From: JABFSA01 sp963827515
GTDB lineage: Bacteria; Acidobacteriota; Vicinamibacteria; Vicinamibacterales; UBA2999
Direction: 5' to 3'
Assembly: GCA_963827515.1 (NCBI GenBank)
Contig: CAWHBF010000010.1
Span: forward strand, 62,001-126,000
Length of the DNA stretch: 64,000 bases
Under the pieces are notes generated by a model. That model saw nothing but the letters and a program-made list of their open reading frames with translations, searched no databases and was not told where the DNA came from. The position numbers and the translations under genes are program-made. Of the stretch, positions 8,693 through 18,516 are shown in pieces; within the stretch, counting starts at the first letter, position 1, and each line of letters starts with the position of its first letter.

Positions 8693-9727
8693 AGGTGCTC
8701 CATGATCGCGTCAGCCATCGTCTCGATTGGAATTCGTCCGTCGCTCAATCCCGCTTCATCGACTGCCCGTGGCATTCCATAGACCACGCACGATTCCTCA
8801 GCTTCGGTAAGAATACGGCCGCCCTTGGCCTTGATCCACGCCGAACCCTCGAGTCCGTCCGTTCCCATTCCCGTCATGATGATGCCAAGGCTCCGAGCGC
8901 CGAAGCATTCAGCGACTGAATGAAAGAGGACGTCGACCGCAGGCCGATGCGGCTTGTCGAGAGGACGAATGTCGAGATGGACCGTGACCGCAGACCCCAC
9001 GCGGCGGAAAGACATGTGGCGGCCGGCCGGCGCCAGAAACACTACACCAGGTTCGACTACTTCTCCATGTTGCGCTTCTTTGACAGGCAGTTCGGACAAC
9101 TCGTCCAGTTTCTTCGCATAAATCTCTGTATAGCCTATGGGCATGTGCAGCACGATGCCGACCGGCACGGGTAGTTTGGCCGGTAAGCGCGGTATGACCA
9201 ATTTTAGGCCTTGAGGTCCTCCCGTCGAGATGCCAATCACGACGACGTCGAGTTGACCGCCACCGACGCGAACCACGCGTGCCGGGGCCGGCGCGGGTCT
9301 TACCACGGTCGGTCTTCGGCGCATGGGCGCGATCGCAGCCGCCTTGACCTTCTCGACGAGCTGCTCGCCCATCTCCAACAAGCGGTCACTCGCCAACGCC
9401 GTCGGTTTCTGAAGGAAATCAATCGCGCCCGCTTCGAGCGCAGCGAGCACTTGATCGCCAGACGGACTGGCGACGCTGATGACGACGATGGGGATCGGAC
9501 TGACGGAGCATCTGCTCCCGAACAAACGCCACTCCATCCATCTCGGGCATATTCAGATCGCACGTGATGACATCGGGCTGCTTTTCCACCGCCAGCTCGA
9601 GCGCCTCGCGACCGTCCCGCGCCGTCCCCACGACCTCGATAAATGGGCTGCGCGTCAGCATCTGGGTCACGACCTTGCGCACATAGGCAGAGTCGTCGAC
9701 CACCAACACCCTGACGAGGGAGGTCAC
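8689..9727 (-). CDS. cheB: CheB protein-glutamate methylesterase (REC + esterase), frameshifted
   Basis: The N-terminal receiver has VRVLVVDDSAYVRKVV and DVITCDLNMPEMDG (acceptor Asp). After a Pro/Arg linker the esterase domain has GISTGGPQGL (catalytic Ser), HMPIGYTEIYAKKLDE (His region) and MTGMGTDGLEG (Asp). CheB demethylates or deamidates receptor glutamates when phosphorylated by CheA. One extra base near 9491-9502 separates the two domains as written. Correction joins EQMLRQ to PIPIVVIS. The start is taken as the GTG at 9727, 15 bases after the cheR stop. Confidence 0.9.
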
Positions 9728-9741
9728 ATCCACCCCGATCC

Positions 9742-10596
9742 TCACCGCTTTTCGTAGACATAGGCACCACACAGATCGCGCAGTTCGAAACGAGTCGTCA
9801 GGCGCAGCAGCGACTCCGCCGCGCCGACACACAGGAACCCAGGCAACCGCATGCAATCCGCGAAGCGCTCAACGATGGTCCGCACGGTTGGCTGATCGAA
9901 ATAGATGAACAGGTTGCGACAGAAAATGACGTCGACCCCCGCGCGACTCGAAACCTCGTGCTCTCGCACCGCATTCACCCTGGTCCACGACAGGACACGG
10001 TCGTAAATCTCGCACTTCACTTGCCACGATTGCGTGCCGGCCACTGGATCGAAGTAGCGATCACGGAGCGTGGCAGGAAGCTGCCTGAACGAGCGCCCCC
10101 CATACAGTCGTGATTCCGCCTTCTTCAGTGCGGCTTCACTCGCGTCGCTCGCATGCAATTCAATCGACGTGCGGTCAAACCAGCCCGCCTCTGTGAGCGC
10201 CATCGCGATCGACAATGGTTCCTCACCCGTCGCGCACGGAAAGCTCCAGATACGTATGGGACGGCGCCCGGCGGCGACCAACACGGGCAGAATCGCGTCG
10301 GTCAGCGCCCGAAGCTGATCGTTCTCTCTCCAGAAGTACGTTTCCTGCACGGCAAGCGCATCGATCGCCCTCGCCCATTCCTCCTCCGCCTGGGGGTCAT
10401 ACTTCAGCAAGTAGTAGTAGTCGAGCATGGAGTCGAAGCCGCGTTCCACCGCTCGAGCCGTAAGGCGATCGAGCATGAATGACAGACGCGATTCGTCGTA
10501 GAACATGCCGGTCTGGCCATGCACGAGATCGCGCAGGAGCTCCGCACTACGCTCCGGGACGTGTACCCCAAGCGTGTCGCGGCCGGCGGGCGTCAT
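9742..10596 (-). CDS. cheR: CheR chemoreceptor methyltransferase
   Basis: About 284 aa. The N-terminal helical domain includes FMLDRLTARAVERGF. The SAM-binding domain has WSFPCATGEEPLSIAM, then YDRVLSWTRVNAVREHE and DVIFCRNLFIYFD, the diagnostic CheR signature. It methylates glutamates on the receptor encoded at 13348-15462. The ATG at 10596 leaves a short gap to the HEAT-protein stop. A GTG at 10620 is an alternative. It lacks a C-terminal TPR or pentapeptide-tether domain. Confidence 0.92.
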   Translation of the reverse strand: MTPAGRDTLGVHVPERSAELLRDLVHGQTGMFYDESRLSFMLDRLTARAVERGFDSMLDYYYLLKYDPQAEEEWARAIDALAVQETYFWRENDQLRALTDAILPVLVAAGRRPIRIWSFPCATGEEPLSIAMALTEAGWFDRTSIELHASDASEAALKKAESRLYGGRSFRQLPATLRDRYFDPVAGTQSWQVKCEIYDRVLSWTRVNAVREHEVSSRAGVDVIFCRNLFIYFDQPTVRTIVERFADCMRLPGFLCVGAAESLLRLTTRFELRDLCGAYVYEKR

Positions 10597-10633
10597 CACT
10601 TTGAACGAGGAGTGGGTCACCCGGAGTCCGACC

Positions 10634-13344
10634 TTATTCGTCGAGCCAGCCGTACCGATCGCAGATCGCTTCGGCGCGTTGTCGAACGCCCACGTCCGGA
10701 TCGCTACCCCTGAGCGCCGCGACCGCACTGGCGGCGCTCAGTGAACCGAGCCGTCCGATCGCGTCCACGGCGGCAACCCTCACGGTAGGATTGTCGTCGC
10801 TCAGCGCCTCGAGCAGGACGGACGAAGCGAGCGAATGGCGCATTTGCCTAGCCCATCAACCACGAAGCGCCGTGTCGCGGGGCGATCCGAAGATAGTCCG
10901 TGTCGTACCCATTCGATGTTGTGAGGCAAGCGCGCCAACGTCGCGATGACGAGGCTGCGCCACTCCGACTCACTGCCCAGTTCCAGGAGGGAGGCGATGG
11001 CCGCGCACGCGGATACCTCGTTTCTGGATGCGGCGACCGGCCGAGAGCGGCAATGACCGCGGGGCCTAGGGACGGCTCGACGGGCAGCCTCGCGGCATCT
11101 GCCAGAACCCGTAATGCCTCACCTGTCCCGCGAGTGGCGAGCACGTCAACGGCGACAAGCCGCCGAACCGGCCTCGAGTCCTGGAGCGCGCCTGCCAGCA
11201 GCTCGTCGTCCAGAGCATCCTCCGTGGATCCCAGGGCGCAAGGGCGGCGCAGGCTACGTCATCGTCGGCCTGCGGCAGGATTCGCTGCACGAGCGCCGAG
11301 AGGCCAGCAGGATTCAGCACAGGCAAGGATCGCAGGGCGGCGATTCGAACTTGGGGCGCGTCATCATTCTCGGCCACGTCCGACAAGACGACGGTTGCGC
11401 GCTCGCGGCCGTGCACGCCGAGTGAGCCTGCGGCAAAATAGCGGACCCAGGGCTCGGGATCGCGCATCGCCGCCAACAGCGCCTCTTCGACATCCGCGTG
11501 GTCTACCGCTCTCATCGCGTGAGCGGCGGCCGCCCGGTTACGGGGCGTCTCGGTCTGTAACGCCTCGACAAGAAGTTGCGGAGCACGGCCATCTCCCCGC
11601 AGCGGCACCTGTTCGATTGCAGCACGACGAACCGCCTCATCTGGGTCGCTCAGCGCCTCAAACAACGGTTGAGCAGCCCGCTGGTACCCAAAGTAGCCAG
11701 CCACCCTGATGGCGCACTCGCGAACGTAGGCGCTGGGGTCCGAGAATCGCGCGGTGACGTGCTGTTCCGTGCTGTCGGCGCCAATCGAGCTCACCGCCGC
11801 CACCGCCGCCTGACGCACAGCGGCATGATGGTCCGAAAACAACGGCAAGAGGGCGGGGAGGGCTTGCGAATCGCCGAGCGTTGCGAGCGAATTTGCCGCG
11901 ACCGAGCTGAGATCGGCATCGCCTTGGCCAAGCGCCTCGATCAAAGCGGGTGTCGCGCGACGGTCCCCGAGGCGACCCAGCAGCGCTGCGGCGGCAAGAC
12001 GCGTCGACCGGTTCCCGTTTTCCAATCGATCCACGATCGGCGGCACAGCGGCGGTACCCAGACTTTCGAGTGCATCGCTGACCTCCGCTTGTACGGAGGG
12101 CTCATCAAAGGCCCTGACGAGAGGCGGGATGGCGTCCTTCCCCATCCAGCCGAGTACGCGGATCAAGGGCTTCAGCGGCGGCTGGCGAGCGTCCAGCGCG
12201 CGCGACAGGCGCTCTATACCCTCAGCGCTCGCCGATGCGCGGCTCAAGTCCCGAATCTGGAGCCCTGCGGCATAACCTTCCTCGTATCGAACTTCAATTC
12301 TGGAAATCGCGCTGGCGACCGCGGCGGGTTCGAGCATGCCGGAATTCATCAGATGCACGAGCGGTGCCACGCACTCCTCATCACCAAGTCCACCGAGCGC
12401 ATCCGCCACGGCCGGCCGCAGGACTTCGTTATCGAGCAGGGCCACGAGCCCGGGTACCGCCAAAGGGTCACCGATCCGTGCCAGCGCCTCGATCGCCGGA
12501 AAGGCCAGGAAAAAATCGCCAGAATGGGCGATCTCCACGAGGGCGTTGATCGCCTCGGTCGCCTCAGGCTTCCCAGCGCCTCCATGGCGTGAAAGCGCAC
12601 GTTGGGATCATCGTCGCCGAGCGCCTCAATGAGATCGGGTAATGCCGCCCGATCCCGTAACAGGCCGAGCGCCTGTGCCGCATGCATGCGCAGATTCGAA
12701 TTGGCACCCTTGAGCAACCGCGTCAGCGGACCCGTCACGCTCCGCCTCGCAGCCACCAACACTTGGAGCACGCTGCTCAAGACGTTCAGGTCGAGATGCT
12801 GCCGCTCGAGGAGCTGGAGGACCTCTGTGACCGCGTCGTCGCTCGCAGACTGGGACAGCCCGTGAATAGCCTGTCCTCTCACCCGCCAATCAGTGGAAAC
12901 CGCGGCCGCAAGCAAGACATCCGTCGTAGGGGTCGCATCACGGGAGGCGATTCGAGCCGCGAGCGCGCGCGCCTGGTCTCTGGCGCCGGTGACGTCTTCT
13001 ACGGTGACAATCAGGCCGCTCGCGATGCCTTTCCGAATGATTGGAGCAATCGTCACCGACTGCTGCATGTGGTCAAAATACGGCGAGGGTTCCTCGGGAG
13101 GACAGGGAATCAGGCATTGATGAAATGCCGACGCGAGGACCCGTGCGGTGCCACAGGCCATGACCTCGTTGAACAAGTCGGCCAGCGAATCCCGCGACTG
13201 CTGCGCGACCAGATCCAGCAGCGGTCGCCCGTGGACGTCCGACTCGGAGAGGCCGGAGACGCTGGCCAGCCAATCGTTCCACGTCTCTACCGTCAGATCG
13301 GCATGCGTTGTGAGAATGCCCCGGCCGGTCGACATCCGAGACAC
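10634..13344 (-). pseudogene. PAS domain + HEAT-repeat protein in the che operon, four frameshifts as read
   Basis: The reconstructed protein is about 904 aa. It has a PAS domain (residues about 8-125, GRGILTTHADLTVETWNDWL to LIVTVEDVTGARDQ), then roughly twenty HEAT/PBS-lyase-type repeats such as RMHAAQALGLLRDRAALPDL and VRRAAIEQVPLRGDGRAP. HEAT arrays form alpha-solenoid docking surfaces and PAS domains sense or dimerise. The frame changes near 12563, 11226, 11021 and 10845, each fixed by adding one base. The repeat pattern runs on through all breaks, which favours sequence error over decay. It sits between mcp (3-bp gap) and cheR, so a role as adaptor in receptor or CheR/CheB signalling is inferred. 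I know no characterised protein with this order. Confidence 0.75.
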
Positions 13345-13347
13345 CGA

Positions 13348-15462
13348 CTAGCGGTTGCGACGCGGCGCACCGTTGCCGTTCGAGGACTCTCGGACGTTCC
13401 CGGCAAGGCTATCAGCCATCTTCTGAAGGTCGGCCGTGCCGATCCGGGTGCGTCGCACCCCATCGGTATTTCTTTCCGTGATCCGTCGGATCTCGGCAAG
13501 TTGCGCCGTGACCCGCGCCGCCCCCGCCGACTGGGAACGATTCGCCTCGCTGATGGCTCGAATGTCTCGTGCGGTCGCGTTTGTGGCCTTGGACATCTCT
13601 TTCATGGTCCGCGCCTGCTCCGCGGAGGCCCGCGCCCCCTGATCCGACTGAACGCGCATCGAATCCACTGCGCTGGACAGCTCGGCGGAGGCGCCCGCCT
13701 GCTCCGTGATGCCGCGATTCAACGAACCGAGCTGACGAGAGAAATCAAGGGCCGCTTTCGTGATCTGCTCCGCCGCCACCGCCTGTTCTGCGACTGCCCG
13801 AGATGTCGACACCGAGCCTCGTCGAATGGATTCAGTGCTCTGCGTGAGTTGCGTGGTGGCCGCGGCCTGTTCCGCGGTCGCCTTGCGAACCTCCAGCGAC
13901 AGCTTCGCTGTGCTTTGTGACGCCTTCAGGATGTCTCTCGCGGCCCGGCCTTGCTCTGACACGGCCTTCGTGACTTCCTGCGAGATTTTTCTCATCTGGC
14001 CTGTACTCTGAACAATCGCCGACACCGCGGTGACCTGTTCTGAGGTTGCGGCCCCGACGAGGCGCGCCTGCTCCGCAGTGGCGGCCACGGCAACGGCAGT
14101 GGACCGCCCCGTCGTGCGCTGTTCATCGGTCGCTCGGGCGATCTGACCGACGATCTCGACCGTCTCACTCACACCTGACAAGATCTTGCGAAGGCCCGCC
14201 GCGCCTGTTTCCGCGATGGCATTGCTCTCGTCCACGATTCGCAAGTTTTCGGACGCAGCCTGGACCGCTTCTCCGGCGACCTCCTGCAGCGACCGGATAA
14301 TTGCCCCGATGTCCGCCGTGGCCTTGGCCGAGCGATCGGCCAAGTTGCGGATCTCTTCGGCGACGACGGCAAAGCCACGCCCCGCGTCACCTGCCCGCGC
14401 CGCCTCAATGGAGGCATTCAACGACAGCAAGTTGGTCCGCTCGGCTATCAGATTGATCGTGTCAACGATTGAGCCGATTTCCGAGGTTCGCTTGCCCATC
14501 TCTTTCATGACCGATGATGACTGATTCATCGTCTCGCGTAGACGCCCGATGCCCTGAATGGAACGGGCCACGGCCGCCCCGCCACTCTCGGCGTCGCCTG
14601 ACACACGGCGCGTCAGTTCATCCGCGCGTCGCGCCAGTCCAGCGACGGACTCGACCGAGCGGTCCATTTGGGCGGCGGCGGTTGCGGCACTGGTCGCGGC
14701 GTCCGCGATCTGCCGCCCGCTGTTGGCCACGATCTGCACCGACCGGGACATCTGCTCGATCGCCGCCGAGTTCTGATCGACCATGGTCCCAAGGTTTTCA
14801 GTCATCGCCCCGACCTCTTCTATCGAGGCGGCCATTTCGTTGATGGACGACGCCGTCTCCGCAGCGATGGACGCCAGGTCATCGGCGTTCCCTGAGAGAC
14901 CGGTGACGGATCGAGACACCTGAACGAGCGACGCCGAGGTCTGATCGACCATCGCCGCGAGGGATTCGGCGTCACGGGTCACACTCTTGATGGAGGCCGC
15001 CATCTCGTTGATGGACGTGGTGACCTGCTCGGATGCCGTTGCCATCTCCGTCGTCGTCGTGGACGCTGCCTGAATCGATGCGCTCATTTCCTTCGTCGAG
15101 GTGGCATTCTGCGCAATGAACGTTGCCAGGCTGGTCGTATTGGCGGCGACCTGTTCAATGGACGCGACCATCTCGTTGACGCCGGAAACCAGTTCCTCCG
15201 TCGACGCCGTTACATCCTCAGATTTCGTCGAGGTGTCCTTGAGCGACGACGTCAGGCCTTCGATGTCGCGTAGGGCATCATCCAGGGAACGAATCTGGGT
15301 TTCAGCCCCGTTACCGGTCTCCTCGGCGATGCGTGCGATGGCGCTCGCTGACGCCATGAGGCCCTCCGTCTGTTCGAGCATCAGACGTCGATCGAGGCCT
15401 GCTGTTACCGCTGTCGCATGACCGTTCCCGTTTGTGCCGGCGCGTTTCCTCGTGGTTGCCAT
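13348..15462 (-). CDS. Soluble methyl-accepting chemotaxis protein
   Basis: 704 aa, almost wholly heptad-rich coiled coil, with no transmembrane segment, no HAMP and no recognisable ligand domain. The hairpin tip TINLIAERTNLLSLNASIEA, followed by GRGFAVVAEEIRNLADRS, is the conserved CheA/CheW contact region. Long flanking helices carry repeated Ser/Glu/Ala patterns such as MSASIQAAS and INEMAASI, with possible methylation sites. It must signal from the cytoplasm, and its input is probably supplied by a partner protein. It is two bases after cheW, so strongly co-expressed. Confidence 0.92.
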   Translation of the reverse strand: MATTRKRAGTNGNGHATAVTAGLDRRLMLEQTEGLMASASAIARIAEETGNGAETQIRSLDDALRDIEGLTSSLKDTSTKSEDVTASTEELVSGVNEMVASIEQVAANTTSLATFIAQNATSTKEMSASIQAASTTTTEMATASEQVTTSINEMAASIKSVTRDAESLAAMVDQTSASLVQVSRSVTGLSGNADDLASIAAETASSINEMAASIEEVGAMTENLGTMVDQNSAAIEQMSRSVQIVANSGRQIADAATSAATAAAQMDRSVESVAGLARRADELTRRVSGDAESGGAAVARSIQGIGRLRETMNQSSSVMKEMGKRTSEIGSIVDTINLIAERTNLLSLNASIEAARAGDAGRGFAVVAEEIRNLADRSAKATADIGAIIRSLQEVAGEAVQAASENLRIVDESNAIAETGAAGLRKILSGVSETVEIVGQIARATDEQRTTGRSTAVAVAATAEQARLVGAATSEQVTAVSAIVQSTGQMRKISQEVTKAVSEQGRAARDILKASQSTAKLSLEVRKATAEQAAATTQLTQSTESIRRGSVSTSRAVAEQAVAAEQITKAALDFSRQLGSLNRGITEQAGASAELSSAVDSMRVQSDQGARASAEQARTMKEMSKATNATARDIRAISEANRSQSAGAARVTAQLAEIRRITERNTDGVRRTRIGTADLQKMADSLAGNVRESSNGNGAPRRNR

Positions 15463-15463
15463 T

Positions 15464-15937
15464 TCAGTTCTCCGCCAACATGTGACGATCCATCGCCATT
15501 GGATCGGTCGTTTTCAATAGTTCTTCGAGACTCAGAATGACGGTCAGCCGATCCGCCAGAGTCGCAATGCCTACCAGATACTTCGCCGCCACGTCAGACA
15601 ATGCATCACCCGGAGGATTAATGGACGCTGACGGGATCGTGAGGAACTCACGGCACGCGTCAACGAGCAAACCGACGCTGCGTCCCTGGTGAGTCACCAC
15701 GAGCAGACGCGTGCGCAGGTCGTATGGTTTGCGTTCAAACCCGAAACGAGCCCGCATGTTGATGGCCGGCACGACCTGGCCTCTGGAAAACACGACACCA
15801 TCGACGAAGGACGCCGCGTTCGGTACGCGAGTCACTTCCTGGAGCATTTCGATGTGCGCCACGTCTTCACTTGGCAATGCATAGGTCGTCTCCGCCACCG
15901 TGAAGAGAATGTACTGGTCGGCGTGATGAGTGTTCAC
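15464..15937 (-). CDS. cheW: CheW coupling protein
   Basis: 157 aa, a single CheW SH3-like domain: YILFTVAETTYALPSEDVAH, then VVFSRGQVVPAINMRARFG and GLLVDACREFLTIP. It links the receptor to CheA. The start overlaps the cheA stop by four bases (ATGA), implying translational coupling. A second CheW-like domain is the C-terminus of CheA. Confidence 0.93.
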   Translation of the reverse strand: MNTHHADQYILFTVAETTYALPSEDVAHIEMLQEVTRVPNAASFVDGVVFSRGQVVPAINMRARFGFERKPYDLRTRLLVVTHQGRSVGLLVDACREFLTIPSASINPPGDALSDVAAKYLVGIATLADRLTVILSLEELLKTTDPMAMDRHMLAEN

Positions 15938-17831
15938 GCGATCTCCTTCAGCCGCGTGCCGCGGGCCATCGTCTGCACATCGAGAATCAACACCGCGCGC
16001 CCGTCGCCGAGATCCGTGGCACCCGCCACGCCATCGACCTGAATCAGCGGATCGACGGCGACTCTGACCACGATCTCGCGCTGGCCGATGATGCGGTCAA
16101 CGAGGAGACCTACAGCGCCTTGACCGGTGCCGACAACGAACGCATGCAATCGCGGACGTGGCTCCACAGGAATAGTGAGGAGAGTGGACAATCGAATCAC
16201 CGGCATCGCGCTTCCCCGGAACACCGCGATCTCGCCACCCTCGAGCAGCCTGATCCCGGCTTCTTCCACCTCGATGACTTCGCGTACACCGGATTGGGGT
16301 ACAGCGAAGATCTCGCTGCCGATCGCGGCAATGAACGCATCCGTGATGGCCAGCGTCAGCGGTAGTTCAATGAAGAAGGTCGTCCCTACCCCAGGCCTCG
16401 ACTCCATCCGCACGGTGCCACCCAGATCTTCGATCGTGTGCCGCACGACATCCATCCCGACTCCCCGGCCACTCGCGTGATCGGAGTGGTCACGAGTGGA
16501 GAATCCCGGAGAGCAGATCAAATCCAAGATGGCCGCGTCGTCGAGCTGTGTGGGGACCGGCAGTCCCAACTCCCTTGCACGACTGGCCACGCGTTGAGCG
16601 TCAATGCCTCGGCCATCGTCCGAGATCTCAAGTCTGACAAGATCACCAGAGGCGGAGGCACGAAGCTCGATCTTTCCTTCCGGCGGTTTCCCTGCAGCAA
16701 TACGTTCGTCCACTGGTTCAAGACCGTGACTCACGGAGTTGCGCACCAGGTGCAGCACGGGATCCATCATTCGTTCGACTACGAACTTGTCGATCTCCGT
16801 GTGCTGTCCGCTGAGCTCGACACGAATGCGGCGTCCACTCTCTCTGGCGAGATCTCGCACTACGAACGGCATCCGGCGGAAGATTTCACCCACTGGTACG
16901 AGACGGACGCGCATGACGCCTTCCCGTAGTTCCCGGAGCTGTCTTTCGATCCCAAGGGCGTTATCCTGAACAGGGCGCCACGCGGCCGAGGGCACGTGAT
17001 GTTCGATCTTCAGCAGTGCGTCGGCCAGGCGTGCGCGCAGATCACCAAATCGCCGATCATTCGCATCAACTCGTCGAGCTTCGAGAGATCCACTCGCACG
17101 TAGTGCCGCGCGGCATGTTCCCCGACACGCTCAACCAACGCGTCGGGCACCGCCACCGACTCGATGACGAGGGTGCGACACGTCATGCCGTCTGAAAGCC
17201 ACCGTTGCGCCAGGACGGCATCAAAGGGTCCCGCTATGAGAAACCTGAATCTGACGCCCTCGTCCGTGACCATTGGGCTGGCGCTCACGATCTCACCCAC
17301 CTCGCGGAGACGGCTGCGGACGACGTCAACGTTGACGCCGCGCGCGATGAGCATCGGCGACGGTTCGAACAGGCATTCCCAATCCGGGGACCGCTCGCCG
17401 GGATCGACCGCCGCTGCACTCGTCGTTTCCGCTACGCGTGGGCCGACCAAGGCGCGGAGGTGGTTGAGCGTGCGGCTCGGGTCTGGCGGGTCGGAATGTG
17501 TCCGCCTGGCGGCCACCGTCCGTTCGAGATCCGCAGCGCCAGCAATCAGCGATTCGATGCCCGAGGTACTCAGACGCACGTCGCCGTCGCGAACGCCGCG
17601 AAGATACCCTTCCATCTCGTGCGCCAAGAGTTCGGCGTCACGATCCTCGACCATTCCGGCAAGGCCCTTCAGTGAGTGGAAGCTGCGAAACAGTTCTTCT
17701 GTCAGGCGGCGATCGGGTTTCGCCTTGCCAACGGAGTCTTCGAACACGAGCAGAGCCTGGCGTACCGCCGCGAGATGCTCGTCGCACTCAGCCAGGTACG
17801 CGTCGAGGAACCCGTCGGCAAAATCTGTCAT
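15934..17831 (-). CDS. cheA: CheA chemotaxis histidine kinase, frameshifted
   Basis: The reconstructed protein is about 633 aa. An N-terminal Hpt domain has ELFRSFHSLKGLAG (phospho-His 52). A middle region has the pattern of a response-regulator-binding P2-like domain. The dimerisation helix begins RVDLSKLDELMRMIGDLV, followed by the HATPase (HLVRNSVSHGLE, DDGRGID, GRGVGMDVV) and a CheW-like domain ending at 15934. One missing base near 17040 splits it. Adding it joins GDLVI to RARLADALLKIEHH. It phosphorylates CheY and CheB. The start overlaps the upstream cheY stop by four bases. Confidence 0.92.
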
Positions 17832-18223
17832 GACACCTCGGATCTCGGCGCCGCGCCCGCCATCACGTGCTTGACGGTGGTGACGAGATCCTGGGGCGAG
17901 AATGGTTTGGTCATGAACGCGGAGGCACCGCTGCGAAGGGCGTCTTCACGTGCCGCGTCGTCGCCTCGAGTCGTCAATACAACAACAGGGACTCGGCGGT
18001 AACGCTGATGTCCTCGCATGAAGTCGAGTACCTCGAGCCCATGCATGTCCGGCATGTTGAGATCGAGCACCATGAGGTCAACCGCGCCCACCGACACGCT
18101 CTCGATAGCCTCCAGGCCGGAGCCCGCCTCCAGGAAGGTGGTTTCATCCGGGAGCGCCGCTAGGGACAGGCGGACCATGCGACGAATGGTCGGCGAGTCA
18201 TCGACGATCAAGATGCGTGGCAT
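17828..18223 (-). CDS. cheY: CheY-like response regulator
   Basis: First gene of the chemosensory operon, 131 aa. MPRILIVDDSPTIRRMVRLS, acceptor Asp in DLMVLDLNMPDMHG, VVVLTTRGDD and FMTKPFSPQDL (switch Lys) are all present. The start at 18223 is chosen because the receiver domain begins there and a TATAGT box lies just upstream. It has no output domain. Its target is unknown, since no flagellar or pilus genes are in the window. Confidence 0.92.
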   Translation of the reverse strand: MPRILIVDDSPTIRRMVRLSLAALPDETTFLEAGSGLEAIESVSVGAVDLMVLDLNMPDMHGLEVLDFMRGHQRYRRVPVVVLTTRGDDAAREDALRSGASAFMTKPFSPQDLVTTVKHVMAGAAPRSEVS

Positions 18224-18233
18224 CGAACTAAGT

Positions 18234-18239
18234 ACTATA
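18234..18239 (-). promoter_or_regulatory. -10 box of the chemosensory operon
   Basis: On the minus strand TATAGT ends 10 bases before the ATG of cheY. The expected transcription start would leave a leader of only a few bases, and no Shine-Dalgarno is visible in it. No convincing -35 element was found. Confidence 0.35.
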
Positions 18240-18391
18240 CCCCTGTGTGTCGGGTACACGAGCGCGAATCGCCCACGCGCTCATCTGGGAAAAACTGAGA
18301 AATCCTGCCGATCTTGGAATGGGGCGGCGCGCGCCTTTCGGGCGTTGGGGAGATCCACGAACGGACTGACTAGCGCGATTCGCATTTCCCC

Positions 18392-18498
18392 GTAGAGCGC
18401 ACGCTTCTGCGTGCGCGTGTCCGCGGAGACTAACCGCCTCCGCCAAGGCTACGGCGGTCCGCCGAAGCTTCACGCGAAGGCGGAAGCCTCCGCTCTAC
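18392..18498. repeat. 107-bp element bounded by inverted repeats with nested palindromes
   Basis: GTAGAGCG at 18392-18399 is inverted as CGCTCTAC at 18491-18498. Inside are the hairpin CGCACGC-TTCT-GCGTGCG and a GC-rich stretch with several CCGCC/GGCGG arms. It sits between the che operon and the FG-GAP gene. Similar GCACGCTTyxGCGTG cores occur at 50171-50290. It resembles a REP/MITE-like non-coding element. Confidence 0.55.
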
Positions 18499-18516
18499 GC
18501 CGAATCGAAAAGCGGT

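Noticed and set aside
10845..12565. Programmed ribosomal frameshifting in the HEAT gene
   Set aside because: No slippery heptamer or downstream structure is common to the four sites, and similar breaks occur in unrelated genes.
18392..18498. Insertion sequence
   Set aside because: Only 107 bp, no transposase and no obvious target duplication; kept as a small repeat element.
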